Source: Herbidospora mongoliensis (lineage in GTDB: Bacteria; Actinomycetota; Actinomycetes; Streptosporangiales; Streptosporangiaceae). From it: 64,000 nt of DNA. Of this stretch, positions 20,597 to 29,766 are shown piece by piece. How positions within the stretch are numbered: the stretch's first letter is position 1; the number at the start of each line of letters is the position of its first letter. The stretch covers positions 346,099 to 410,098 of the forward strand of contig NZ_BBXD01000017.1 of the NCBI RefSeq assembly GCF_001570545.1, read 5' to 3'. The notes under the pieces were generated by a model. That model had not been told where the DNA came from. It did not search any database and saw only the letters and a program-made list of their open reading frames with translations. Both the position numbers and the translations under genes were made by a program.

Positions 20597-20953
20597 TCAC
20601 AACCACGCACCGCCGGCATCGGTCACGACGACAACGATCAACGAGGTGAGCTCGTCTCGCCATAGCCAGTTATCCACGTCCCGAACCACTTCGGCGAGCC
20701 GGTCAAGAGGGATGAGAACGGCTTCGTTGGGATCGGGAGGCGATGCCGGGAGGGTGCGCACCTCCACCAAGCCATGGCGCGCCAGGGACATGAGCGCATC
20801 CGCGAGGCGTGGCACTGCTGCGATTCGCTCATCTTGAGTGCCGTCGTGCGTCAAGGTCGCAGCCAGCTCCCACAGCGGGACGTTGTCCGCATCCGCTTCC
20901 TCCAACACGAAATGCTCGACATGCGTAAAGCCCACAAAGTCAGTCACGAGCAC
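20597..20953 (-). CDS. Hypothetical protein, about 118 residues
   Basis: From GTG 20953: VTDFVGFTHVEHFVLEEADA, LWELAATLTHDGTQDERIAA, LADALMSLARHGLVEVRTLP, PLDRLAEVVRDVDNWLWRDE. Acidic, helical, with balanced composition that looks coding. The longer frame upstream (to 21334) overlaps the integrase relic on the other strand and is unlikely to be coding. No ribosome site is obvious, so the start is uncertain. Family not recognised. Confidence 0.5.
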   Translation of the reverse strand: MLVTDFVGFTHVEHFVLEEADADNVPLWELAATLTHDGTQDERIAAVPRLADALMSLARHGLVEVRTLPASPPDPNEAVLIPLDRLAEVVRDVDNWLWRDELTSLIVVVVTDAGGAWL

Positions 20954-20964
20954 ATTCTGGTTGA

Positions 20965-21165
20965 GGGGTGGGGATTCGCATCCCTCGTGGGTGCGCCACT
21001 CGACGCCCGCAACGTCCGATGAGCCTTCCGGAAGATCCTCAAGGAGGCCGGTCTTCCCGCCGCCGACTGGACTCCACGGGAGATGCGCCACAGCTTCGTC
21101 TCGCTGCTCTCCGACTCCGGCGTACACCTGCTCGGAGATACTCGACCGGGCGCCAGCCGCCGTAT
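20965..21165 (+). pseudogene. Tyrosine recombinase (integrase) C-terminal fragment
   Basis: One frame gives FASLVGAPLDARNVR, a TGA at 21020, then AFRKILKEAGLPAADWTPRE and MRHSFVSLLSDSGVHL. TPREMRHSFVSLLSDSG is the box-II region of actinobacterial phage-type integrases (TPRELRHSFVSLLSDSG), including the catalytic Arg. The N-terminal half and the catalytic Tyr region are missing and a nonsense codon interrupts the rest, so it is inactive. It lies 1.4 kb from repeat A, as expected for an integrase near its attachment site. Confidence 0.75.
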
Positions 21166-21231
21166 CGGCTCGCCGAGCCGAGGTCTGCTCGGTAAGCACG
21201 AGGAACGACGGGCGCCTTGAGAGCCGGTGGG

Positions 21232-21612
21232 TCATTTCTCCAGGTGGCCGACCAGCTCGACGCCTTCCTGAGTTACCCCGCTCGACGAACGTTCCCGGGC
21301 TCGATCCAGTGAGAGAACATAGCCCCCCGCACACAGCACGTGCCCGCCCTCACCACCCACACCGAACGAGTAGCCGTGCAGGTACCCTCGTCCACTGCTG
21401 CCGAAGCCGGCCAGATGGAACATCCCCTCCAAGGCCTCCGGGCTGGATCTCTCCACGATCAGCGGGGGCCCGTACTGCCCCCGCAAGGTCATCGCCGCCA
21501 CGGCGATGAAGACGAGGTCGAGGGTCTTCTCGTCGCCCTCCGCGAGGCTTTTGAGTATCAGGTGGGCATGGGACGCGCTGAAGGACCAGAGCACGAAGCC
21601 TCGCTCGTACAC
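21232..21612 (-). CDS. Hypothetical protein, 126 residues
   Basis: Open frame from ATG 21612: MYERGFVLWSFSASHAHLIL, LDLVFIAVAAMTLRGQYGPP, LEGMFHLAGFGSSGRGYLHG. It has a plausible amphipathic pattern and a glycine-rich middle but no family I know and no clear ribosome site. It could be real or a chance frame in decayed DNA. Confidence 0.4.
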   Translation of the reverse strand: MYERGFVLWSFSASHAHLILKSLAEGDEKTLDLVFIAVAAMTLRGQYGPPLIVERSSPEALEGMFHLAGFGSSGRGYLHGYSFGVGGEGGHVLCAGGYVLSLDRARERSSSGVTQEGVELVGHLEK

Positions 21613-21782
21613 GAGCGGGAGCCGAATCAGCGTTCTCTCGCTTTACTCAAATGGATTCCTCGCCGGCAGATCGTCCAGCTCCCATCCAGTCGCGTTGTCC
21701 ACGCCGGGTTCGGTCACTTCGCCCCAGATATCCGTACGCCCTGGCCCTGTTCGCCGCCTCGATCTCGAACCAGGTCGTCCAC

Positions 21783-22262
21783 CTAGATCACGACGACCAG
21801 GAACGCCGTCAAGCCCAGTGTCGCCGCCACGAAGCCCCATGTGCGCCGGTTGACTCTGGCCTCCTGCCAGGAGCAGCGAACCAGGATGACCGCGATGACC
21901 AGAGCGGCGACCAGGTGTACCCACGTGTTGCCGACGAGGGTCATCAGCAGGCCGAGCGCGAACACGACGGGGCCCAAACCGTAGCGGCCGAGCAGCGCCC
22001 AGACGACCGCGACGGCCAGGAGCATCGTGGAGACATCCCCGTGGAGCACTCGTGAGAGTAGACCGTCTCTCGCGTTGTAATAGCTCACCATCGAATAGAT
22101 GGAGCTCAAAGACCCGTCGGGGGCGAAGGCCGGTATGGGCTGCGTCATCGAATAGATCCCGGTGCCCATGAGAACCAGGAAAAGGCACAGAAGCACCTCG
22201 CCGGTCAATTGCCGCGCGCGATCCACGGTGGCCCACGTGGTGCTCAGTAATCGAATGGTCAT
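21783..22262 (-). CDS. Unknown membrane protein, four helices
   Basis: From ATG 22262 (159 residues): helices at LTGEVLLCLFLVLMGTGIYS, VSTMLLAVAVVWALLGRYGL, VVFALGLLMTLVGNTWVHLV and TWGFVAATLGLTAFLVVVI, with an outside-type loop MTQPIPAFAPDGSLSSIYSM. An upstream ATG at 22337 adds a charged 25-residue extension and is less likely. Family not recognised. Neighbouring frames are weak, so it may be a stand-alone cargo gene. Confidence 0.55.
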   Translation of the reverse strand: MTIRLLSTTWATVDRARQLTGEVLLCLFLVLMGTGIYSMTQPIPAFAPDGSLSSIYSMVSYYNARDGLLSRVLHGDVSTMLLAVAVVWALLGRYGLGPVVFALGLLMTLVGNTWVHLVAALVIAVILVRCSWQEARVNRRTWGFVAATLGLTAFLVVVI

Positions 22263-22377
22263 GCGGCGAATGATTTCATGCGAAGTCCAGGTATCAGAAC
22301 GGCGTCCGCCCGCTCTGTAGGCGCAGAACCACCACACGTTCTACGACGCACGCGCATGAGGTCCACGATCTGATCGG

Positions 22378-22600
22378 GTGCTGGGCGGGGACACCGCGAC
22401 CTCGCTGCTCGAACTGACCTGGATCGAGGTCACCGGACTGCCCCGCGTCGCAGCCGTGCTGCGGGAACGTTCCGACCTCTTGACGGAGGCCCGGCGTGCC
22501 GGGGAGCAGGTCTACGCGGACACCGTGATGACCGATCCGGAACTGTTGGCCGTGCTCATCGGAGCCCTTGTTGGGGTTACTGCGGGCGGCTACCCTGACG
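22378..22600 (+). other. Possible gene fragment 5' of the BTAD regulator
   Basis: A GTG-start frame reads TATSLLELTWIEVTGLPRVA, LRERSDLLTEARRAGEQVYA, with GC-rich third positions as in coding DNA, but it becomes low quality past about 22600 and overlaps the regulator. No family recognised; likely a remnant. Confidence 0.25.
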
Positions 22601-22658
22601 ATCAGCTACCGTGCCGCGTAGCCGCCGTCCGACAGCTCGTCTTCCGGGGTGGTAAGGC

Positions 22659-25600
22659 GTGGCAATCCCGACCGTGGTTCACGAGCGTGCACTCCGGATC
22701 GAGGTCCTCGGTCCGTTGCGGGTCTGGCGGGACGGCGTCGAGCTGGATACCGGCCCTCGGCAACAGGCCTTCCTGTTCGCGCTGCTGCTGGCCCACGTCG
22801 GCCGACCCGTCAGTACGAGCCAGTTGCTCGACCTCATCTGGGAAAACGACGTGCCGGCCAGCGCGCTCAACATCGTCCACAAATACGTGGGTGCGCTCCG
22901 CCGGCTCCTCGAACCATCGCTGCCCGCGCGGGAGAGCGGGTCCTACCTGCAGCGCCGAGGTAACAGCTACCTGTTCGCGGCCGAGTGCGAGGCCCTCGAT
23001 CTCGTCCTGTTCCGCCGCCGGGTGAGGGAGGCCGGGGCCGCCGTGGCCGAGCAACGGCCGACGGCCGCGCTCGCCTGCTACGTCGACGCCCTCGGGTTGT
23101 GGCGCGGGTCCACGACCCAAGATTGGAGTCACGGGACCGCCGCCATGTCGACGTTCGTCGCGCTCGACCACGAGTTCCTCGACGCCTGCACCGCGGCGGC
23201 CGAGGTCGCGATCTCGCTGGGCCAGCCGGAGCGTGTACTCCAGCCCCTTCGTCTCGCCGCGTCGTTGGCTCCCCTGCACGAGCCGGTCCAGGCCGCCCTC
23301 GTCACGGTCCTGGGGGCTGCCGGACACCAAGCCGAGGCGTTGTCCGCCTACCTGCAGGTCCGCGCGCGGCTGGTTGAGGAACTCGGCATCGACCCCGGTC
23401 AGGCGCTGCGGGACGCCCACCAGCGGGTGCTGGGTTCCAGCGTCCAACCCCCGCGGGCCGCCGCCGACCCGATTGACGGCGGGCAGTCACCGCTGGCGGC
23501 CGCCGGGCTTGTCGGCCGGGTCAAGGAGCTCGCTGTGGTGTGGCAGGCGGTGGAGTCCGCTCTGGCCGGCCGCACCGGGCTCGTACTGGTGGAGGGCGAG
23601 CCGGGAGTCGGCAAGACGCGGCTGGTCGAGGAAGTGACCGGTGCGGCCCACAGGCGAGGCGCACACGTCGTGTGGGGCAACTGCCTGGAGGACGCCGGCG
23701 CACCGTCGATGTGGCCGTGGGTGCGAGCCATCGGCACGGTCCTGGACGCCCTGGAGCCGACGTCGCGCGAGAAGTGGCTGGCCAGCGAGCTCGGCAACCT
23801 CGTCGAGTCGGACGACCGGGTGCCGGTCGAGCCGGAGCAAGCCGACGCCGGGGGCCAATTCCGCCTGTTCGAACGTGTCCTCGCGCTGCTCCGCGAGGTC
23901 TCCGCCGCGCGGCCGGTCGTCCTCGTCATCGACGATCTCCAGTGGGCCGACGTCGCTTCCCTGCAGCTGTTCGGTCACTTGGCCGTCCGGCTGCCGAGCG
24001 GCGTCGCGATCATCGGCACGTTTCGCGACCGCGCCCCCATACCGGGGACGAGGTTGTCCCGGCTGCTCGCGGCGACCAGCCGGGTGTCCGGTCATCGCCG
24101 CATACGCGTCGGCCCACTGGGACCGGCCGGGGTCGCCGAACTCATCCGCCGCGAAACCGGCCGCGACCTCGGGGACGGCGTCGTGGACAGCATCCACGCG
24201 CGCACGGCCGGCAACCCGTTCTTCGTCCGAGAGCTGTCCCGGCTGCTCGCCGCGGGGGGCGACATCAGCAGGGACGGGGCCGTGCCGTCGACCGTGCGGG
24301 ACGTCGTGCGCGACCGCGTCTCGCACCTCGACGACGAGGCGCACGACCTGCTCCAAGCCGCGGCCCTCATCGGCCGCGACGTCGACCTCGGCCTGCTCGC
24401 CCGCGTCACCGGGCTCGACACCCAGACCTGTCTCGACCGACTGGAGCCCGTCGATCACCTCGGCCTGCTCGGGCCGACTCCCGGGAACCCGTTCTCGCTG
24501 CGTTTCACCCACGACCTGGTCCGCGAGTCGGTCGCCACGGCCACGTCACCGCACCGGGTGATCCGGCTGCATCTCCGCGTGGCGGACGCGCTGGAAGCCA
24601 CCGAAAGCAGCGTCGAGTCCGTCGCCGAGCGCGTCGCCCACCATCTCTGGGCCGCCGGCCCCCTGGCCAACCCGTCCCGGACCGCGAGTGCGCTCATCGG
24701 CGCCGGTCGCCGGGCGGTCGCCAAATCCGCTCTCGAAGCGGCCCAGCAGCATCTCCGGTCGGCGACACAGGTGGCCCGCTCGGCGGGCCTGGCCGAGCTC
24801 GAACTGTCCGCGCTGTCACAACTCACCGCTGTCATCGGCAGGGGGCCCGGATACGCGGTCGACCTCCTTGAACGCGCCGAGCATCTGGCCCGCGATCTCG
24901 GCCGCGAGGAGGAGGCCCTCAACTTCCGGCTGTCCCGCCACGCGGCCACCTTCGAGGCTCTACAACTCGACCGCGCCAAACAGTTGGCCCGGCAGTTTCT
25001 CGACCAGACCGGTGCGTCGGCCGATCCCGTCCTACGCGCCTACGGCCTGCAAACGTGGGCCATCTACCAGTGGGCCATCGGCGAGATCGGCAGCGCGTTC
25101 GAATACCAGAACCGGTCGGACCGCACGCTGCTCGAAGACATCGCCGGCTACAACGAGTTTCCCCTGCGACGCGATCTCCATCTGATCTCGGCCGGCCTGC
25201 ACGCGGAGATCTCCGCGCTGCACGGAGACCTCGACGCCGCCCGGCCGGTGCTCGACATGCTGGAAGCCGCCGGCGACGACCCCTACGCGATCACGCTCTG
25301 GGCCGCGTTCGCCTCCACGATCGCGGCGCTCGCCGGCGACCCCGCCTGGGCACTGCGCACGGCCGAACGAGGCCTCGCCGAAGACCCCGGCTTCTCCTTC
25401 GCCTTCTTCGGCGCCCATCTGCGGATGAACCGCTGCTGGGCGCGAGCCGTGACGGGCCACGACCCGGCCGGGGCCGCAGCCGAGGCCGAAGCCGTCCTGA
25501 CGGCGAAACTGCTCGACCCGCCGCTCACCGGCCTGGCCACCTGGTACGGCCTGATCGCCGACATGTGGCTCGCCGCCAGCCGGCCGGACACCGCCGCCGC

Positions 25601-25814
25601 CACGCTCGACCGGGCCGATCAGGTCGTCGAGACCTACGGCGAGCGTTATGCCGAGGGATTGCTGTTACTGCTGCGGGCCCGGCTGCTGATGGCCGAAGGC
25701 GCCCGCGTCGAACTGGCCCGGGCGGCGGCCGAGCGGGCCCGCGCGCTGTCCGCCGAGCGGGGAGCTCACCTCTTCGCCCACCGGGCTGAGCAACTGATCC
25801 GAGAGCTTGGCTGA
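22659..25814 (+). CDS. Large BTAD-ATPase-TPR transcriptional regulator
   Basis: 1051 residues. A winged-helix OmpR-type DNA-binding domain (LRIEVLGPLRVWRDGVELDT, VSTSQLLDLIWENDVP, VHKYVGALRRLLEP) is followed by a BTAD helical domain (to about 250), a P-loop ATPase (Walker A GEPGVGKTRL near 307, Walker B VVLVIDDLQWAD) and C-terminal TPR-like helices (about 620-1050). This is the large SARP/AfsR-LuxR-like regulator layout; the C-terminal LuxR helix-turn-helix of MalT-type proteins is absent. GTG 22659 is the likely start. Such regulators usually activate secondary metabolism or a neighbouring operon, but the adjacent genes here give no target. Confidence 0.9.
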   Translation: MAIPTVVHERALRIEVLGPLRVWRDGVELDTGPRQQAFLFALLLAHVGRPVSTSQLLDLIWENDVPASALNIVHKYVGALRRLLEPSLPARESGSYLQRRGNSYLFAAECEALDLVLFRRRVREAGAAVAEQRPTAALACYVDALGLWRGSTTQDWSHGTAAMSTFVALDHEFLDACTAAAEVAISLGQPERVLQPLRLAASLAPLHEPVQAALVTVLGAAGHQAEALSAYLQVRARLVEELGIDPGQALRDAHQRVLGSSVQPPRAAADPIDGGQSPLAAAGLVGRVKELAVVWQAVESALAGRTGLVLVEGEPGVGKTRLVEEVTGAAHRRGAHVVWGNCLEDAGAPSMWPWVRAIGTVLDALEPTSREKWLASELGNLVESDDRVPVEPEQADAGGQFRLFERVLALLREVSAARPVVLVIDDLQWADVASLQLFGHLAVRLPSGVAIIGTFRDRAPIPGTRLSRLLAATSRVSGHRRIRVGPLGPAGVAELIRRETGRDLGDGVVDSIHARTAGNPFFVRELSRLLAAGGDISRDGAVPSTVRDVVRDRVSHLDDEAHDLLQAAALIGRDVDLGLLARVTGLDTQTCLDRLEPVDHLGLLGPTPGNPFSLRFTHDLVRESVATATSPHRVIRLHLRVADALEATESSVESVAERVAHHLWAAGPLANPSRTASALIGAGRRAVAKSALEAAQQHLRSATQVARSAGLAELELSALSQLTAVIGRGPGYAVDLLERAEHLARDLGREEEALNFRLSRHAATFEALQLDRAKQLARQFLDQTGASADPVLRAYGLQTWAIYQWAIGEIGSAFEYQNRSDRTLLEDIAGYNEFPLRRDLHLISAGLHAEISALHGDLDAARPVLDMLEAAGDDPYAITLWAAFASTIAALAGDPAWALRTAERGLAEDPGFSFAFFGAHLRMNRCWARAVTGHDPAGAAAEAEAVLTAKLLDPPLTGLATWYGLIADMWLAASRPDTAAATLDRADQVVETYGERYAEGLLLLLRARLLMAEGARVELARAAAERARALSAERGAHLFAHRAEQLIRELG

Positions 25815-25825
25815 CGCCGCGCGTC

Positions 25826-26085
25826 ACGCATCGAAATCGGCGCAGGCCGTGAGCTTGTTCCGTTCCGCCGGCCGAACGGCGGATGCCCAGATCGGCCAGG
25901 AAGCGCTGTGGTGCGCGAACTGGTGTTTTTGATGATGCGGGCGGCGAGTGAGGTGAACACCTCGTCGAAGACCGCGGTGAACTTGGCGTCGTGGTCGCGA
26001 ATGAGGAACTGACTCCAGCACGGTCCGGTGCGACGTGGAGCCGGACTGAGCCTGGCTCTTTTGAGGATGTCGCATACATGCGGGA
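25826..26085 (-). pseudogene. rve-type transposase relic with internal deletion
   Basis: Minus-strand ILKRARLSPAPRRTG joins directly to [20 protein letters not shown] and AARIIKN. In the related element at 36387 these segments are separated by about 100 residues carrying the first catalytic Asp. So this is a deleted copy of the same IS type, with no usable ends. Confidence 0.75.
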
Positions 26086-26094
26086 CACGACAAT

Positions 26095-26709
26095 CTATTC
26101 GGGACGGACGGGTGAGATCGGGCCGCCGGCGAAAGTCAGCTCTTCGAGGAGCCGGGGAGTCATGGTGATGCCGGTGAGGTCCTCGGCCCACATGAAGACC
26201 GGGCCGACGTTGATCTCGGGCATTCCCGGGAACCGGGCGTCGGAGCGGGCCAGGATCGGGGCGAACGTCGCCGGCATCTGGTCGGGCATGACCATCTGTT
26301 CGTCGATGACGAAGCCGTCCTCGCCGTAGAAGCCGACCTCGGTCCGCCCGTCTTCGACCCAATGGAAGTAGTAGATCCCGGTGATGTCCTGCAGATAATG
26401 GGCGACGACCCGGGTGCCCGCCGACAGCGACTCGACCATTCCGTCGTAGAAACCGACCATGTTGTTGTCGACGATCAACGTCCACTCACCAAGAGAGGCG
26501 ACGGCGGCCAGCGTGACGCCCTCACTGCCCCAGGATTGGGTCCGCGCGACCTTCTCGACGGACATGGGGGCGAAGGTGGCGATGTCCCCGCCGAAACAGG
26601 CGACGACGTCGGCGGGAGACACGCCCCTGACGTAGGTCAGGGTGACGTGATCGAGTGAGTTGGCCAGGTCGCGGTACATGCGCGGCATGATCTCAGGACG
26701 TACCGACAA
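26095..26709 (-). CDS. DUF6461-like protein
   Basis: 204 residues, soluble. VTLTYVRGVSPADVVACFGG, LGEWTLIVDNNMVGFYDG, LSAGTRVVAHYLQDITGIYY and FHWVEDGRTEVGF follow the pattern I associate with DUF6461 proteins, common and often multi-copy in actinomycetes. Function unknown. A slightly later start (MPRMYRDLAN) is possible. Sits between a transposase relic and a TetR gene. The 255 bases upstream to 26964 hold no gene I can see. Confidence 0.7.
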   Translation of the reverse strand: MSVRPEIMPRMYRDLANSLDHVTLTYVRGVSPADVVACFGGDIATFAPMSVEKVARTQSWGSEGVTLAAVASLGEWTLIVDNNMVGFYDGMVESLSAGTRVVAHYLQDITGIYYFHWVEDGRTEVGFYGEDGFVIDEQMVMPDQMPATFAPILARSDARFPGMPEINVGPVFMWAEDLTGITMTPRLLEELTFAGGPISPVRPE

Positions 26710-26964
26710 ATCAGGCTTGTGGGGTCACGAGGTGGTACAGGGAGGCGAGTCGAGCTCGCTTCGCTCGGTCACTGGCCTGAAGCCCAGTCCTGGGGGGCGG
26801 CTTGTTGGGCTGGATCCCGCGAGGACTTTGCATTTACCGAAGATCCCACCAGCACCCTGCACTGGCCCACACTCATCAGGCGACGCCGTCAGCCTGTGGA
26901 GAGGCTCGGAGGGTCCCCGACATTGTCCAGTTGCAGATCTTGGGGGGTTGATCCGTCGGTCCGT

Positions 26965-27603
26965 CTACCCAGGGTCGGCGCAGAGTTGGGAGGTCAAGGC
27001 GGTGCGGGCCCATGCTTCCCACGTGTCCGGTGACCAGTCGCGGTCGCGGACGAAGATCAGGTAGAGCTGCGGGCTGAGCAGGCCGAACAGCAGGTCCGCC
27101 GCCATCTCGACGGAGAGGCCGGGACGGGTGCCGGGCTTGCCGACCAGCGCTTCGGCCGCTGCGTACTGCACGGTGTAACGCGGGTCGGGGCCCTCCGGCC
27201 ACTGTGCGGCGATCTCAGGGTCGGTGGCCGCGGCAGCCGCGATCAACGGCATGATCGGGGCGACCCGGCCCAGGATCTCGCGGGTGCCGTGGACGTGCGC
27301 GCGCAGTTGCCCGGCTGCGGTGGGCTCGGCGCACGCGGCGCGAAACCACTCACGATCCATGGTGGCGACGGGCTCGGTGTCTCCGGCGATGGACGTGTCG
27401 ACGACGTCCTTGAACAGCGTGCGCTTGTTGCGGAAGACGAAGTAGACCGTCTGGACGGCCACGCCTGCCCGGTCCGCGACCTCCTGCAGGCTCGTCGCCC
27501 CGTAACCCTGCGCGACGAACAGTTCGCGAGCCGCCCCGATGACCTTTTCACGGGTGAGGCGTGAGCGCTCGGCTCGCTTGTCCGGCCGCTTGACGTGGTC
27601 CAT
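26965..27603 (-). CDS. TetR-family repressor
   Basis: 212 residues with an N-terminal TetR helix-turn-helix (KVIGAARELFVAQGYGATSL, QEVADRAGVAVQTVYFVFRN, KRTLFKDVVD) and a helical ligand domain. It is divergent from the methyltransferase gene at 27665 with 61 bases between starts, and that gap holds a 17-bp palindrome. The arrangement implies the repressor controls itself and the methyltransferase. Ligand unknown. Confidence 0.92.
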   Translation of the reverse strand: MDHVKRPDKRAERSRLTREKVIGAARELFVAQGYGATSLQEVADRAGVAVQTVYFVFRNKRTLFKDVVDTSIAGDTEPVATMDREWFRAACAEPTAAGQLRAHVHGTREILGRVAPIMPLIAAAAATDPEIAAQWPEGPDPRYTVQYAAAEALVGKPGTRPGLSVEMAADLLFGLLSPQLYLIFVRDRDWSPDTWEAWARTALTSQLCADPG

Positions 27604-27616
27604 GTTGCGAGTATAT

Positions 27617-27650
27617 CTCTAGAGTTCATCACTAGAGTTCAACTCTAGAT
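27617..27650. promoter_or_regulatory. TetR operator: CTAGAGTT palindrome with extra half-site
   Basis: CTAGAGTT-C-AACTCTAG (27632-27648) is a perfect 8-1-8 palindrome. A further TCTAGAGTT half-site lies at 27618-27626. Placed between divergent starts and just 5' of the methyltransferase ribosome site, it would block transcription when bound. Confidence 0.7.
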
Positions 27651-27664
27651 TCTTGGAGGAGACA

Positions 27665-28333
27665 ATGGACCAGCCCCTCACCACCCAGAAGTCAGGCCCG
27701 GACCTGACCTCACCGCAGCGAGACCAGGAGGAGGAGTCCGTCCACCGCGCACTGGAGGGCTATTACCGCGCCGGCAAGCCGCCGTGGGACACCGGCGTGA
27801 CACCGCCCGAGCTGGTCACCCTGGTCGAGGGGCCCGGCGCGCTGCCGCCCGGCCGCGCTCTCGAACTCGGCTGCGGCACGGGGACCAACGCCATCTACCT
27901 CGCACAGCACGGCTGGGAGGTGGCGGCCGTCGACCTGTTCGACCACGCCGTCGACCAGGCCAGGGAAAAGGCCGAGGCGGCGGGAGCGGCGGTACGGCTG
28001 CTGCACGGAGACGCCACCCGCCTCGACGAACTGGACGCGCCCGGTCCCTTCGACCTGTTCTTCGACCTGAGCTGCTACTGCGGGATCCCACTGCACCGCC
28101 GCGACGCCTACGCCACCGGGCTCACCCACCGCGCCGCTCCCGGAGCACGGCTGCTGATGTTCGGGTACGGCCCCGAACCGCTCGGCAATCCGATCCCCGA
28201 GGTCACGTCGTGGGCGGCGGGCGTCACAGCCGACGAACTCCGCGCCAGGTTCGCCGGCTGGGAACTACTCGACGTCACACCGGGCACCAACTCGGTGCCG
28301 ACCTTCTGGTTCACGCTGCGCCGCGACGCCTAG
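27665..28333 (+). CDS. Class I SAM-dependent methyltransferase
   Basis: 222 residues. Motif I ALELGCGTGTNAIYLAQHGW, acidic VAAVDLFDHAVDQAREKAEA, motif near LLHGDATRLDEL, and post-motif PFDLFFDLSCYCGIP. The N-terminus YYRAGKPPWDTGVTPPELV is typical of small thiopurine- or halide-methyltransferase-like proteins, which often detoxify. ATG 27665 is chosen over TTG 27653 because GGAGGAG is directly upstream. Probably repressed by the divergent TetR protein. Substrate unknown. Confidence 0.88.
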   Translation: MDQPLTTQKSGPDLTSPQRDQEEESVHRALEGYYRAGKPPWDTGVTPPELVTLVEGPGALPPGRALELGCGTGTNAIYLAQHGWEVAAVDLFDHAVDQAREKAEAAGAAVRLLHGDATRLDELDAPGPFDLFFDLSCYCGIPLHRRDAYATGLTHRAAPGARLLMFGYGPEPLGNPIPEVTSWAAGVTADELRARFAGWELLDVTPGTNSVPTFWFTLRRDA

Positions 28334-28637
28334 AGAGTCGGTGATGTGGCTGAACGGGCCCCTGCTTCCCACCCACTCCCCGCAGAACAGGCACGTGCAG
28401 AGCTGGGCACCGACATTTCCGTGCGACTGAAGGGAGACATCCGCGAAAGGGTCCAAGGTCGGGCGAAGCGCTCAAAGTGTCCGCGTCTCGAAGGACCGTC
28501 AGCACATCGTGGTGTTCGTACAGCAAGACCTGCGGCGCAGTGAACTCCAGCTTCGCCCCACGTTCGAGGCGCGCCGACGTCGGAACCCAAGATCAGCCCA
28601 TGGACCGGATCCTAGCTCCGCAGTGAACGCGAAGCCT
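28334..28637. other. No gene seen; short repeat with 59.5 kb
   Basis: No convincing frame. About 48 bases at 28478-28525 (GTGTCCGCGTCTCGAAGGAC and following ACATCGTGGTGT) resemble 59476-59520, possibly eroded mobile-element flank. Confidence 0.3.
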
Positions 28638-29105
28638 TCAGGGCTGATAGGGCGGTGCCACTCCCCACCCCCAGTGGGGAACCGGAGCCTGCGTCGGCGG
28701 GGTGGCGCCGGGCTGCGAGTTCTCCACCGCCAGCCGGGTTCCCCACTCGACGTAGCTGGCGAAGGCGGCCCGGAACTCGGGATCGGCAGGAAGGTTCACC
28801 TCGTCGGCCGCGTCCATGAGCAGGTTCACCCAGCGCCGGCGCTGGGGCTCGGTAACGCCCTTGCCGAGATGGTGAGCGAGCATGTGCGGGTAGCCGCCGC
28901 GTTCACGCGTATAGGAGTCCGGCCCACCGAAGACTTCGGCGAGCCACATGGCCACGTAGCGTGGATGGCCCGCGTCCATGTGCGCGAACAGCGGCCCGAT
29001 CAGGTCGTCCTTGCGGACCAGGCCGTAGAAGACGTCCGTGAGTCGCTCGAACGCCTCCGAACCGCCTGCCCACTCATACAGAGTCGGAGGTTCGTTTTCA
29101 GTCAT
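28638..29105 (-). CDS. Group II truncated haemoglobin
   Basis: 155 residues: TLYEWAGGSEAFERLTDVFY, DDLIGPLFAHMDAGHPRYVA, YPHMLAHHLGKGVTEPQRRR, WVNLLMDAADEVNLPADPEF, YVEWGTRLAVENSQ. The proximal His is in the AHHLGKG segment and Trp in RRRWVNLL is the G8 position that marks group II. These bind O2/NO and protect respiration or detoxify NO. The upstream region has two CATGTAA direct repeats (29102-29108 and 29111-29117) that could be regulatory. Functionally close to the dormancy theme although outside that island. Confidence 0.9.
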   Translation of the reverse strand: MTENEPPTLYEWAGGSEAFERLTDVFYGLVRKDDLIGPLFAHMDAGHPRYVAMWLAEVFGGPDSYTRERGGYPHMLAHHLGKGVTEPQRRRWVNLLMDAADEVNLPADPEFRAAFASYVEWGTRLAVENSQPGATPPTQAPVPHWGWGVAPPYQP

Positions 29106-29464
29106 GTAAGCATGTAATCACACACTTTTCGGTCATGTTTGCGACCGGGCTTATGTTCATGATCACGTAACTATGATCGCGGCAATCCCGGGATGGGGTG
29201 ACAGGGGGTTCAGAGCCCTCAACAGCGCGGCAACCGGACGCTGTATCGCCCCACTCACTGAACGAGGCCACATCGGGTCTCCGCCAGATAACGATTTCCG
29301 GCCCGGTTTGCCCGGCTCGTCGTCGCCGGCCCATTCTGCAGGCCGTGAGCTTGCGGCGACGACTGTGGGCGTGGTGGCGCTCGATCGCGCAGACCGAGGC
29401 ATCGTCGGGTGCGTTAGCCGGATTGGCCCTGCCCCATGGGAACGTTTCCCGGACCCCTCTTGTG

Positions 29465-29766
29465 ATGGAGGCGGTACGCGCCCTCGCCGTGCAGACCCTT
29501 TATGACCGCTACGGCGCCGCCCTGTACACCCAAGCCGCCGACGATCCCGCGCTCAGCGCCGCGATCACCGAGTACGCCGCGAGCCTGCGAACGATGATGA
29601 GGGAGGTCGAGGATGGCGGGCCTACCTGATGAGCCACGCCCAAGAACTTTCTGATCCGGCTGCTGGACGACGCGGTCCAGGCAGGGCTGACCGGCAAGTC
29701 AGGCACGGTCGACGGACCCCAGGTACTGACCGAGCTCGGCGCGCTGTTCCAACTCGGCTTCAATTA
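29465..29766 (+). pseudogene. Fragment of unknown gene with in-frame stops
   Basis: MEAVRALAVQTLYDRYGAAL, ADDPALSAAITEYAASLRTM then TGA-TGA at 29627; the same frame goes on with KNFLIRLLDDAVQAGLTGKS, VLTELGALFQLGFN and a TAA. The pieces look like one eroded coding sequence or two tiny ones. Family not recognised. The sequence from 29106 to 29464 shows nothing definite. Confidence 0.35.

Noticed and set aside
22659..25814. MalT-type LuxR regulator
   Set aside because: The protein has the ATPase and TPR parts but ends without a LuxR helix-turn-helix; its DNA-binding domain is the N-terminal winged helix.
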